Positions 47,895 through 57,985 of a stretch of 64,000 nucleotides of DNA are shown piece by piece. The notes under the pieces were generated by a model. The model saw only the letters and a list, made by a program, of their open reading frames with translations. It had not been told where the DNA came from and did no database searches. The stretch covers positions 22,981,943 to 23,045,942 of the forward strand of contig NC_135150.1 of the NCBI RefSeq assembly GCF_050948215.1, written 5' to 3'. This stretch comes from Halictus rubicundus (Eukaryota > Arthropoda > Insecta > Hymenoptera > Halictidae). Position 1 is the stretch's first letter, and each line of letters begins with the position of its first letter. The position numbers were made by a program, and so were the translations under genes.

Positions 47895-48158
47895 TTTATA
47901 TGTTGTACCTTCTTCAACTTTTCATTAATCTAAACAACAAGATCAAAATATTTTGATCCAACTTGTATGTAAACATTGAAAGTGTAACCTCTTGATAGAC
48001 GAAGGTGGTTTTTTGAGGTAACTATATTTCAAGAGAAGTCGGACAGTTTTAATATTAGTATCATAGTAGTTGATATATATATACATATACATGGAAAAAA
48101 TTACAAAAAAATACAAATAAATTTCGTGCCTTCACGTTTATTATTTTAGATTCCAGAA
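47895..48158. promoter_or_regulatory. Bidirectional INTS9 / MBLAC1 promoter region
   Basis: Only 264 bp separate the two start codons on opposite strands, so both promoters and leaders must fit here. The MBLAC1 leader may contain a small intron: GAG/GTAACT near 48016 could join ATTATTTTAG ending at 48149, ten bases before the ATG. No TATA box is obvious. Shared regulation is inferred from geometry only. Confidence 0.55.
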
Positions 48159-49022
48159 ATGTGTGAAGTTCATGTGTTGCATAGTGGTTATTCTATGAAA
48201 CTTCTAGACGGTACAATGAAAGCAAATTGTACTTGTACATTAATAAAAGCATCGAAAAATGTGATTGTTGATACTATGACAGCTTGGGACAAAAACATCA
48301 TCGTACAAGGTATGATTTCGGTACATAGCATCTCTAATAGATATAGTCATTTAAAGATTTCATTTCAGCTCTTAGGCGGCACGACCTTACTCCTGATGAC
48401 ATTGATTATGTCGTTTGTACTCATAGCCATGCAGATCACATAGGCAACAATAATCTTTTCCTAAAAGCAGAACATATGATTGGAACTTGTGTTCATAGAG
48501 AAAACATATTCTTCGAATCAAAATTAGAAAATGGTAATACTTTTCAAGTACATTGATAATTATAATTAACTTTTATTGTGCACATAATAAAAAAAAACTA
48601 CAATTATTCTAAATACAGATTCAGCATATGCAATTTGCCCGTCAGTTATAGTCTTAGCCACTCCAGGACATACAGCTGATGATGTTACAGTACTAGCTCG
48701 AAGCACTGTGGATGGAAAATCTACATGCTTTGCTATAACAGGTTTTTTTTCAAATTGATTAACACTTTGAATGTTACATTAATTGCATTTGAATGTTGTG
48801 ATAAATCTTGCAGGGGACCTGTTTGAGAGAGAAGAAGATATTTCAAATCCTTCCATATGGAAGGATTTGGGAACTGTGGAATTACAAAAAGTTCAAGCAA
48901 AATGGAGATCATATATAATAAATACTGCAGATATTATAGTACCTGGACATGGACCAATGTTTCGTGTTACCAGTGAAATGAGAAAAATGATCATGGATCA
49001 AAAACAGCAATTAATGTCTTAG
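48159..49022 (+). CDS. MBLAC1: Metallo-beta-lactamase domain-containing protein 1
   Basis: Small MBL-fold hydrolase; the human protein has been reported as an endonuclease acting in replication-dependent histone pre-mRNA 3' processing. Exons 48159-48309, 48369-48533, 48619-48741 and 48814-49022 join in frame to 215 residues. The metal ligands are complete: THSHADHIG gives H69, H71, D73 and H74; PGHT gives H123; GDLF gives D148; and PGHGP gives H192. MBLAC1 proteins are short, lack the beta-CASP insert, and often carry an N-terminal extension that is absent here, so this form is nearly all catalytic domain. AATAAA at 49052-49057 is the likely poly(A) signal. The last exon contains a perfect 26-bp palindrome at 48844-48869. 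The gene is divergent from INTS9 and tail to tail with RidA (188 bp between stops). A glyoxalase-II-type hydrolase is the alternative, less likely from the overall match. Confidence 0.88.
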
Positions 49023-49210
49023 TTTTAACTATTTTATATTCAGCAAAATATAATAAAAGGATGAAGAAATCCGTAGTTTTTTAATGTATGAAAAAAATCA
49101 TAAATTAGGATATGCTACGTATATAGATGTATTCGTTTATTTAGTATGAAACGGAACATAGAAAAAAATTTACTTAACATAGGACTTAAATGTTTTTGAC
49201 AATAAATTTC

Positions 49211-50030
49211 TTATAACATGGAAACTATTTCCACTTCCCCAGTAACAGCAATGGCTTCAATTTCAACTTGAGCTCCCTGTAATATTTTAAATAATTAAAC
49301 TTAGCAAATTTTACTGTACAAAATATAATATAATTATTTCATACCATAGGTAAACGTCCAACTTGATATGTGGAACGGGCTGGATAGTTATCAGTGAAAA
49401 CTACAAGAAAAAAAAGATAAGTAAGAATCGAATATAATACGAAATAAGTATAATTTATCTGCTTTACAATTATTCAATGGAATTAAATTTATTCTTACAT
49501 TCTTTGTAAACTGCATTCACACCAGCAAAATCATTTATATCGTTTAAGAGAACTGTCGTTTTAACAACTGTAAAAGAATAAAATTTTTATAAATTAAGCC
49601 TTCACAGTTAAAAGTCAAATTCAGCAATGACCAAAAATTTGTTTCTAAGAATATATATTCAGTAAATAAGCGTAACCTTTTTCATAACTTGATCCAGCCT
49701 CTCTCAAAATTTGTCCCATATTTAAAAGAGCTTGACGAGCTTCTGCAACTGCACCTCCATCAGCAAGTTTTTGAGTTTTCATATCAATGCCAAGAACTCC
49801 AGATAAGTATACGGTACGATCTACGAGTATCGCTTGACTGTTCGTGTAAAATTTGTTGTAGCAGATTATTAAAAACATCAATAGCAAATACGAGTAAACA
49901 ATAAATACTACATAGGTTAAAATATTCAGGAATAACGTTATAAATATTATACTGCTTACTTGTACGGACCAACGGGTTTTGGAGCCAACGAAGAGGATAT
50001 TATTTTTCGAACAATTTTTGTTGAAGCCAT
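49211..50030 (-). CDS. UK114: RidA/UK114 imine deaminase
   Basis: 2-iminobutanoate/2-iminopropanoate deaminase of the RidA (YjgF/YER057c/UK114) family. It hydrolyses reactive enamine/imine products of PLP enzymes in cytosol or mitochondria. Five exons on the minus strand: 50030-49960, 49837-49677, 49567-49499, 49400-49345 and 49276-49211, in frame to 140 residues, the normal length. Family marks: VGPYNQAILVDRTVYLSG (residues 20-37), ARQALLNMGQILREAGSSYE, VVKTTVLLNDINDFAGVN, YPARSTYQVGRLP with the active-site Arg at 109, and VEIEAIAVTG. The PYNQA form (Asn where vertebrates have Ser) is the same as in Drosophila UK114. A poly(A) signal AATAAA (minus) lies at 49141-49136. Neighbours give no functional link. 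Confidence 0.95.
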
Positions 50031-51144
50031 GATACGTTTGTCCCACTTAGAATTGTGTTCACTATAAACTTTAAACGTTACTGACTCAACTCTTATGCGT
50101 GTCTTCTTTATATATTCACTCGTTTAATTTTTGATAAACCTTTAACCTTGTCTTGGAGTAATTCTTATCTTATGTAACTTATCTATCTCTCTTTTTTAAC
50201 GTTCTTTAAATACGATTTTCAGTGCAATGATATCTTATTATTTTACATACATAAGTATTGTTTAACAACGTGTACATAAATTTATAAACATTTTCTTCTA
50301 CACATTAATAATTTTATTACTAATTGTTGAGGTGATCAAAATCGGTAAAGAATTGATCCTTTCTGAAATATGAAATTAAATGTAACTAATTTATACGAAA
50401 TAAGTGATCAAAAATCATTGCACCGGCACTTAATTTAGTAACGCTGAATAATTTTAAATACACTTTCCAATGAAGAACAATTATTGGAGTATTCAGAATT
50501 CGGAGTTAAATGAAATTAGTAACATTATAAAAGGCTATGAAACTATGTTTAGTAAAGTACATATATGTATTGTTACTTTATACTATTTATTCACAAAGAA
50601 TCAATTTATTGTTTCCTTATACTATAATCTTTACATCGCCTCATAAGAGTATAATCAAGAGACTTTTACGCTCTACGTTCTTACTAAATAAAAAATCAAA
50701 ATGTTATAATTTACGACATTTGTTGAAATTAAAAACGTTGTGTCAAGATGAAGCACTAATCTTTCTACAAAAAAAAAAGTAAATATACATCTTTTTCGAG
50801 TCAATATTTAACATTTAGGCAGTACAGAGAATATCTTTTACATACTTTAGCATGTACAAAGTATGAAAAAAAAGAACAAAATGAAAAAACAAATTTTGAA
50901 TATCAAATTTTACTTAATAAACCAATGAGAACGTGGTTTTTACAGCACAGTCATACTTTTTATTACGTATTTATATATATTTATATGTTTGTGTGTTTTT
51001 GTATGTTCGTATAGTTATGTATTCATGTATGTATAGAGCATTTGCACACCTGCAGTCCTTTCTAAGCACAACAAATATTACAGTATGTATTGTTGATGAC
51101 AATGTCTATGAATCAAGAATGGTTTGCAACGGGCTTGTGAAGTT
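50031..51144. other. Intergenic AT-rich stretch, RidA promoter side
   Basis: Lies between the RidA start and the stop of the Arg/Ser-rich gene (both minus), so it holds that gene's 3' UTR and the RidA promoter. AT-rich, with long T and TAT runs near 50950-51000. The plus open frame at 50537-50782 shows no similarity. Confidence 0.45.
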
Positions 51145-52892
51145 TCAGTGAGCAGCGTTGTTACGTCTACCGCGTCTCTTACGACTTCCACTAGGACGGT
51201 TCGAAGAGGCCCATTGTTCGTAAAAACGTTCCCTTTCTAACCATTCTTGATATTTATACCACCATTCTTCCCACTTTATGTAGTCATCCAATGTGAGGTC
51301 TCGAAGATATCCTCTTGCTTTGTAATAATCATATCTGACACGAACGTCGTCCCAACATTCAAGACCTCTTGGTCCTTGTGCTAGCAGCGATTCAGGATAG
51401 TGTCCTGGCGGCGGAGAATCATATCCTAATCTTGCAATTCTTTCTTCGCCTTCTATTACGACTTTCATAGCATTTTCTCCGTCCTTCGTGATTCGCATAT
51501 TCTCCATATCTCGACGATCTACGCTCCATTGCGCCATTTTGCCGAATCTACAAGATAAGTTTACATTTCTATTATCCTTTCGTTCTCTTTGTTGCTTGAT
51601 GAGAAAAATATATTTAGCAATCGTACCGTTCCGACAACGTCATTCTAGGCGGACCCACGTGCGATGTAGTAGAAGAGCTGTCGCTATCTTCGCTCGGCGA
51701 GGATTCGGGTGGAGGCCTAATCATCTGAGTTGCTCCATGGCTTGAATGTGTTTTTTCTACCTTTACAGGTTTACGCATCTGCACAAGTTCAATAGTTATA
51801 TATTGGAAACAAAGTAAATCTATGTAGAACTAGAAAGAACTTATTAATAGACTGCGGATTTCGTGCTTTCATGAGAAACATAAAGTAGACGAAATACAAA
51901 ATAATGAAAGCATTGAAAGAATTTGAGAATGTTGTTGTCTTAAAGTCAACATATTAGAATTGATAAGAGAAGAAGTAAATTTCTACTTCGGTCCTGGTCT
52001 TTGCAATTGATGCAGTAAAATTTCGATTTCGCATAAAGATTCGCAGTCTACTTATTAATATACGTGAAAAGGTCGTTGTTATATATAAGAACCACAATTC
52101 GTAATTATGTACATCAACGAAAATATGTTTTACCAATGGTATTGGATCTGGGACACGTGGATCTTCTGGGATTCTAGTATGATGCTTTTCTTTGCGTCGT
52201 ACTTTGGCTTCTTTCTCTTTAATCGTTTTGTAGTCCTTTTGGTGACGTGGTGGAGGTTGAGGTGTAGGTGGGGGTGTACGTGGACGTGGTAAAGGAGGTG
52301 ATCGCGGTCTAGTACGAGCTGGTATTACTCGGGAACTCGACGGTACTATTTCTTTCGGGTGTGCTCGGGCGCGAACCGGTGTCAGCGATCTTGAACGCGA
52401 ACGAGAGGGTTGGGCAATGCGTCGCCGTTCTTTTGGCGAGCAAACGCTACACGATCTATCGGAACAAGTACTGCCTGTACTTGGACTTCGTGCCGGTCTT
52501 CCCCTGGTATGCGATCTATCGCGGGGCGAACGTGGACTTCTAGTTCGCGGACTGCGCGGTCTTGGGCTATGGGGACTCCTAGGTCTAGGACTTCTTGGGC
52601 TGCGAGGATGTCCTCTGCTGGGTTCTCCGCTTGCTGTGCCTCCAACATACAACTCTTTGTATCCACTGTGCCTCCAACGATTCGGGTCTCGCTCCTCTAC
52701 CTCCAGAAGCTTTTTATTCCAATAACTTGATTGAGACTCACGAGCTTTCCGCATCATACTATCTAACTCTCTCCTCTTTCCAGAATTTTCACCGTGCGGT
52801 CTGGGTTGGGATACATTGGTATCCATCCGTAATTTACTAGAGCTGCTACCACTACCACTGCCTCCTCTTCGCCTATCATAGTCCCGCGACAT
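51145..52892 (-). CDS. Arg/Ser-rich nuclear-type protein, family not recognised
   Basis: Three coding exons on the minus strand, 52892-52134, 51778-51627 and 51547-51145, join in frame to 437 residues. Residues 1-45 are Arg/Ser/Gly-rich. Residues 46-83 look conserved and structured (MMRKARESQSSYWNKKLLEV, then WRHSGYKELY). Residues 95-205 are an RS/SPRSP domain typical of splicing-associated proteins (SPRSPRPRSPHSPRPRSP). A charged stretch KTIKEKEAKVRRKEKHH sits near 222-238. After an acidic Ser-rich linker (282-292) comes MTLSERFGKMAQWSVDRRD (299-317), then a Trp/Tyr-rich tail: PRGLECWDDVRVRYDYYKAR and KWEEWWYKYQEWLERERFYE. A leader exon probably joins at acceptor TTTCAG two bases before the ATG; a candidate donor is at 53626. 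I infer a nuclear, RNA-processing-related role from composition only. Intron 1 contains a hAT-like MITE. Confidence 0.85.
51848..52050. mobile_element. hAT-like MITE in intron 1 of the Arg/Ser-rich gene
   Basis: 203 bp with ends TAGACTGCGGATTTCGTGC and, read inwards, TAGACTGCGAATCTTTATGC, and a perfect 8-bp target duplication CTTATTAA (51840-51847 and 52051-52058). A short relative of the 11255-12372 element. Confidence 0.85.
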
Positions 52893-52894
52893 TC

Positions 52895-55512
52895 CTGAAA
52901 TGTAACAACCTTTATAAGTTTCTATTCGACATCGTTCTCTCCAACTGTTTCAGTGCCATGCAGCGCAATCATGCTACAGTGAATTCCCGATATAAGTCAC
53001 TGCAAGCCTTGCGTATAAAGGTCACTGGAAGTACCCATACCACCGCGGGTTATACCCTGTGAGGAGCCCAAGCTCGAGAGCCGCAGCCATCGAGGAGTGT
53101 AACATAACATGATCGGGTATATCAGTGTTAGACCAGAAGACCACTACTAATCTAATAACAAAACTTCTTTAGTTTTCATTACTTTTTTATGGGATTTTCA
53201 CCAACATATTCATGGCATTTTTCTAATGAAAATGATACCAAACTAAATTTTATACTCCTCAGTGGTGATGGCTCTCGAGTTTCGCTGTCCCTGTCTACGT
53301 GCAACATTGTATCAGAGAAAGACACTTTCTCAGCCTTCTTGTCACTATCCATCAGTATGTCATTATGTCATATAGACGGATAATGACATTTACGTTTCCA
53401 GCGTGTACTATGTATTCCAACTGCAATGTTCGGCGAGAACCACAGATTTCATCTAAATGTCACTGGCCAAAACCGTGCAACTGAGTATGTTAGGAATTCA
53501 CTGTATTCAGATTTCATGTCGAATAATGCCACAGCGTTTGGTGCCACTGCTAGGCACTATTCGTCATGATTTTTTAATTTTGGCACCAGAAGGGTTAAAT
53601 CAAAAGGGGATATTCCGAGTATTTACCTTACAGAGTTGTTGAAACAAGAGACACTGGAGGAGGGAAAACTGGCGATCCGAACTCCTGCGAGAGCAGTGAA
53701 CACGTTAATTCTCAAAACATGACAGAACAGCCGTAAAGATGATAATACGTTGGATTAATCGCCATGAGACCTCTAGAAGAACCAGTACCACTCGTCCTTT
53801 GGGTCGACTGGCCTACGTTAAAAATTCTATACGTCACAAATAGGTATCATCTGTAGTGGTCAAGCAGCGGAAAAGTTAGTATTCCCGGTCAAAAGCGTTT
53901 CTCAGAATTTGAATTCGCGAAATCCACATGTGGTACTGGACATCACCCGTCGCGATGCCTTACCATCGCCACTCTCCGCATGTCCAGAATTGCAGTACGC
54001 TTCGATCCACGATCCATAAATGTTGGTCGCGTGGACTTTCAATGAGTCGAACCAAATTCAGAGATCGCCTTTCGAAGGCGTCGCGTGCACGCGAGAACCG
54101 GAGTCGGTCGTGTCCCAAGTTTTCGCGGGTCTTTTTCATTTACCGAACCGAGAACGCATCAACCTGTGAAGTTTATCTCGGGCATTACCCGGGTAATGCC
54201 GTACCGGCGGCACTCACGTAGCCGATTACGATACGCGATAAGACCGACCGACCGCTCGTCAGTGTTACACCGATCGCGTGTACACAAACGAGAAAATTCC
54301 GCGTACGCCGCCGCGAAGCTTTTTCCGCTTATATCGGGACATCGTCGAGGATGTCGTACGCGGAATGTCACCTTTTCGGTACGCGCCGGAGGATATCTTG
54401 TCGCGAACGACTCATAGCCACACCGAAACGCGACACGGGATTTGTGGCTCGAGTAACGGGTACGTCAAGGTCACGCAAATGCCCGACTGCACGATTTCGT
54501 GACCGGTAGAACCGTGTTTCTTGCGACACCATTTCAGATATTACCCGGGCAATACCTTAGCTGGTGTCGTAACGGATACTTTGAGAATCGCGGGATACCT
54601 CGAGCACAGGCTCGGGGAGATAAAGAGAAAGAGAGAGAGAGAAAGAGTCCGAACCGGTATGTATACGCGTATTATAGCCTCCTTCGCTCCTTTCTTTCAT
54701 GAAAAGCGAAGGTCGGCTCTTCTCGCTTTTTCCCCCGTTTGCTGGTACACACCTTTGCACTATTTTTTTTTGTTTTGTTGGTTTTAATTAATATCTTTAT
54801 TTTTTCTTTTTTTTTTTTGGGTGGTTGTTGTTTAATGTGGCTGCACAAAACTTTTACTCGACGGTACTTGAATAGATCTAAACTCTGGCAACGCTGGTTG
54901 CTACCCGTACCGAAGCGTCAGAGGCGTTCATTCGCTCGCAGTCTACGGTCACTTTGAAAATCAATCGCCCACCCAGTGAGCGCTAGTCGTGGAATTTTCA
55001 CGACATTCACCGGGCTCAAGAACCTTTCGAGATAACGACACTCACTTTTCTCACCGCGGCAACTCGCAAACTTGCATTTTCTGGCACGAATCTCGGTGAT
55101 TCACTTCCGCGTGACGTTCTACGAATGGAGATCGTTCAAAAGACTTTTCTTCGACGAGCCGCACCAAATGCAGAGGATGCATTCCAAGCAACACGAACAG
55201 AAGGTGTCGCCCCGATCGTTCGATCGTGCATTACGAATGCTTCGTGTACCCACGATTTGTTGCGTTTACATGTGCACTTTTTTTTTATAAAGATTCTGTA
55301 AATCATTTTAATATTATTCACTTTGTGTGTCAATGAATGTAAAAATTGTACTCTGTACACCGATACACAGTCGAATCAAAAGTAAAAGAAATATTGTTGC
55401 ACCTCGCATGTATCCGTTCCTTCTATTGGACGTTTGATTTACCCTCATGCCAATGATCACAGACGGTTTTAAATATTTGGTCCGATTTCAAATTGAATAG
55501 CGAAAAACAGAA
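52895..55512. other. Intergenic region with leader exon candidate and repeat fragment
   Basis: Separates the Arg/Ser-rich gene (minus) from OSGEP (plus), head to head. CTCTGTAAG/GTAAATAC on the minus strand (donor at 53626) could end a leader exon for the Arg/Ser-rich gene. DNA at about 53900-54520 and 54860-55260 is CpG-rich, fitting divergent promoters. A TA-poor GA tract lies near 54620-54650 and T runs near 54765-54825. No other coding exon recognised. Confidence 0.45.
53108..53255 (+). repeat. Solo copy of the INTS9 intron-7 repeat unit
   Basis: Closely follows 44488-44615: GATCGGGTATATCAGTGTTA, AAGACCACTACTAATC, ACAAAACTTCTTTA, TTTTCACCAACATATTC, TGGCATTTTTCTAATGAAAA and TGATACCAAA occur in the same order. 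It is a single, unpaired copy 8.6 kb from the foldback element. Confidence 0.8.
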
Positions 55513-56788
55513 ATGGTGATAGCAATTGGATTTGAGGGTAGCGCGAATAAATTGGGCATTGGAATTATTCAGGACGCGAACGTATTGTCAAATGTACGGC
55601 ACACTTATATTACACCGCCCGGTGAAGGTAGAAACATAACCTTTTACATTTACTTTTAGAAAATAGTATACACTGCTTGGATTATTTCTTAATGTTTAAG
55701 AAGTTATACATAAAATTTTTTAAAGATTCTTTTGAAAAGGATTCCTGCCTCGCGAGACCGCACAACATCACAGACAGCATATTCTTGATGTTCTACAAAA
55801 AGCGTTGGATGATGCAAAGATAACGTTGAAGGATGTAGATGTGGTGTGTTACACCAAGGGCCCTGGAATGGGAGCACCGTTGACAGTGGCTGCTCTCGTA
55901 GCAAGAACAGTTGCACAACTGCATAACAAGCCAATAGTTGCTGTAAATCATTGCGTTGGTCACATAGAAATGGGTCGTTTAATCACGGGTAGTACAAATC
56001 CAGCTGTCCTGTATGTTTCTGGCGGAAACACACAAATCATTGCATACTCACGACAGAGATATCGTATTTTTGGAGAAACAATAGATATTGCTGTTGGGAA
56101 TTGTTTAGATCGCTTTGCAAGACTATTGAAACTTTCAAATGATCCTAGCCCAGGTTACAACATAGAACAATTAGCGAAGAAGTAAGTAGCTTCATTTCAT
56201 GAGATCGTTCTATTTATGAATACAGTAACGATCATTCTCCTTATTATTTTATGTTCGCAAAGAGGCAAGAAACTGGCACCATTGCCATATGTGGTTAAAG
56301 GCATGGATGTATCTTTTTCTGGTATATTAAGTCATATAGAGGAACATCTTTCCTCTTGGCTGGCTTCTAAAGAATATACTCCAGAGGATTTGTGTTTCTC
56401 TCTACAAGAAACATTGTTTGCTATGCTTATTGAAATTACAGGTATTCTTGTGTATAATAAAAATCTACTACATAATCTAACAAAAATCTATATATTCAAT
56501 TTAATAATAATTTTAGAACGAGCAATGGCACATGTAAAGTCATCCGAAGTATTAATTGTTGGAGGTGTCGGATGTAATGAAAGATTGCAGGAAATGATGG
56601 AAATTATGTGTAAAGAACGAAATGCAGTACTTCATGCTACAGACGAACGATTCTGTATAGACAACGGTGTAATGATTGCAGTGGCAGGACTACATCAGTA
56701 TAAAAGCAGTGGACATACTTCCTGGATGCAGACAACTTGCGTTCAGAGATATCGCACCGATGATGTGCATGTTTTATGGCGGGAATGA
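55513..56788 (+). CDS. OSGEP: tRNA N6-adenosine threonylcarbamoyltransferase (OSGEP/Kae1)
   Basis: Catalytic subunit of the KEOPS/EKC complex; it transfers the threonylcarbamoyl group to A37 of ANN-decoding tRNAs (t6A). Exons 55513-55627, 55740-56181, 56263-56441 and 56517-56788 join in frame to 335 residues, the same as human OSGEP. Visible marks: IGFEGSANKLGIGI at the start, YTKGPGMGAPL (76-86), metal-binding VNHCVGHIEMG with H109 and H113, YVSGGNTQIIAY (nucleotide-binding, 130-141), GNCLDRFARLLKLSNDPSPG, GMDVSFSGIL, LIVGGVGCNERLQEM and ATDERFCIDNGVMIA with the metal ligand D294. The end VQRYRTDDVHVLWRE also matches. This is the cytosolic/nuclear paralogue, not the mitochondrial OSGEPL1. 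AATAAA at 56840-56845 is the likely poly(A) signal. Confidence 0.97.
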
Positions 56789-56845
56789 GACAATTTTAAA
56801 CCAAATATAAAACATATTTTATATTTCACATTATTTGTCAATAAA

Positions 56846-57818
56846 AGATTAATCCCTTCTTCATTGAAATAAAATCAGGCGTAAAATGACATGATGCAAG
56901 TTACAGCGGGAAGATCAGCACATCGATATTATCAAGCAGTTTAGTATATTGAGAATGCTAAATGTTTGCGATGTTTTATTATATATTTTGATAGTGAAAT
57001 GGATATAATGAGTAATGATTTCCTAGATTTATGTAAACAACTAGCTGTGATTTGTAAAGAACGGTATTTTATATATTCCTTTATATTATACTCCGGTTCA
57101 GTGTACAGTCGTAAAAATGTGTTATCGCAAAATTGTTTATAATGTTGAAAATTAACGTTAAACTTCGTTAAATAGTTTTTGAAAGGAATGGATATATCAG
57201 GCGTCGCGAGAAGAGAGCGAAAGCCTCGTCGGCGACGCGTTTGTTACCGCGGTCGCGCAGGCGCAGTAGCGCTTACCACGCGGCACATGCGCGGCTGTGC
57301 CGCCGGCCCCACATACGATGATTTCTACTGCCCTTTAGGATAGATTTTGGCTGGAGTAAGAAATAGAGAGAGAGAAAGCCAAAGACGGTATCTCGTCGGT
57401 GCAGAAGACCACGAAGGAAATTCTCGTCGGTGAGAAGGTGAATCATCACGGAACCATATCGATTATCAAATGTTACATTCTCCGCCAAACGTATTCAAAT
57501 TAAACAGATATTTTTTATTAGTATTGCTTTTTAAGATTTAAAATATTAAAAGTAAATTTAGTTTTTAAATTTATTTAGTAAAGTAAGTTCTATTTAGGTA
57601 GCGAGCGCGGCATGTTTAGCGATGTTGGTATTTGAGATCAGTGATAGTTCCACGTTCTTAGTTCCACAACCGACGAGAGTATCTCGACATTGGGGCCGTT
57701 ACCGACCGATCCCAGCACCCACCTGGCACCCACTTTGAGACTCGCAGTTTAACACAGGGGCTGGCAGTCTTTATATATATTTCGTCGGTGAGAGTGCTCA
57801 CGCCCGGGGTTTTCGACG
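56846..57818. other. Gene-less stretch after OSGEP
   Basis: A CpG-rich patch at about 57195-57310 (GCGCAGGCGCAGTAGCGC) may be a promoter, but no exon follows on either strand that I recognise. Otherwise AT-rich. Confidence 0.4.
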
Positions 57819-57985
57819 AACCGGGCCGTCTTTTAGCATGGCACAGAACCGGGCCGTCTTTTAGCATAGAACAGAACCGGGCCGTCTTTTAGCATGGCAC
57901 AGAACCGGGCCGTCTTTTAGCATGGCACAGAACCGGGCCGTCTTTTAGCATGGAACAGAACCGGGCCGTCTTTTAGCATAAAACC
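57819..57985 (+). repeat. 28-bp minisatellite, six copies
   Basis: The unit AACCGGGCCGTCTTTTAGCA-TGGCACAG repeats at exact 28-bp spacing from 57819, 57847, 57875, 57903, 57931 and 57959; the last copy is truncated. Units differ only in TGGCACAG versus TAGAACAG or TGGAACAG. There are no spacers, so it is a tandem repeat and not a CRISPR-like array. Confidence 0.95.

Noticed and set aside
48159..49022. MBLAC1 candidate as glyoxalase II or MBLAC2
   Set aside because: The length, the THSHADHIGNNNLF context and absence of the C-terminal glyoxalase II domain fit MBLAC1 better; some doubt is kept in the confidence.
49645..50046. 133-codon minus frame as a distinct membrane protein
   Set aside because: It is RidA exon 2 read through intron 1; the hydrophobic part is translated intron.
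57819..57985. CRISPR-like array
   Set aside because: Repeats are contiguous with no spacers and the genome is eukaryotic.
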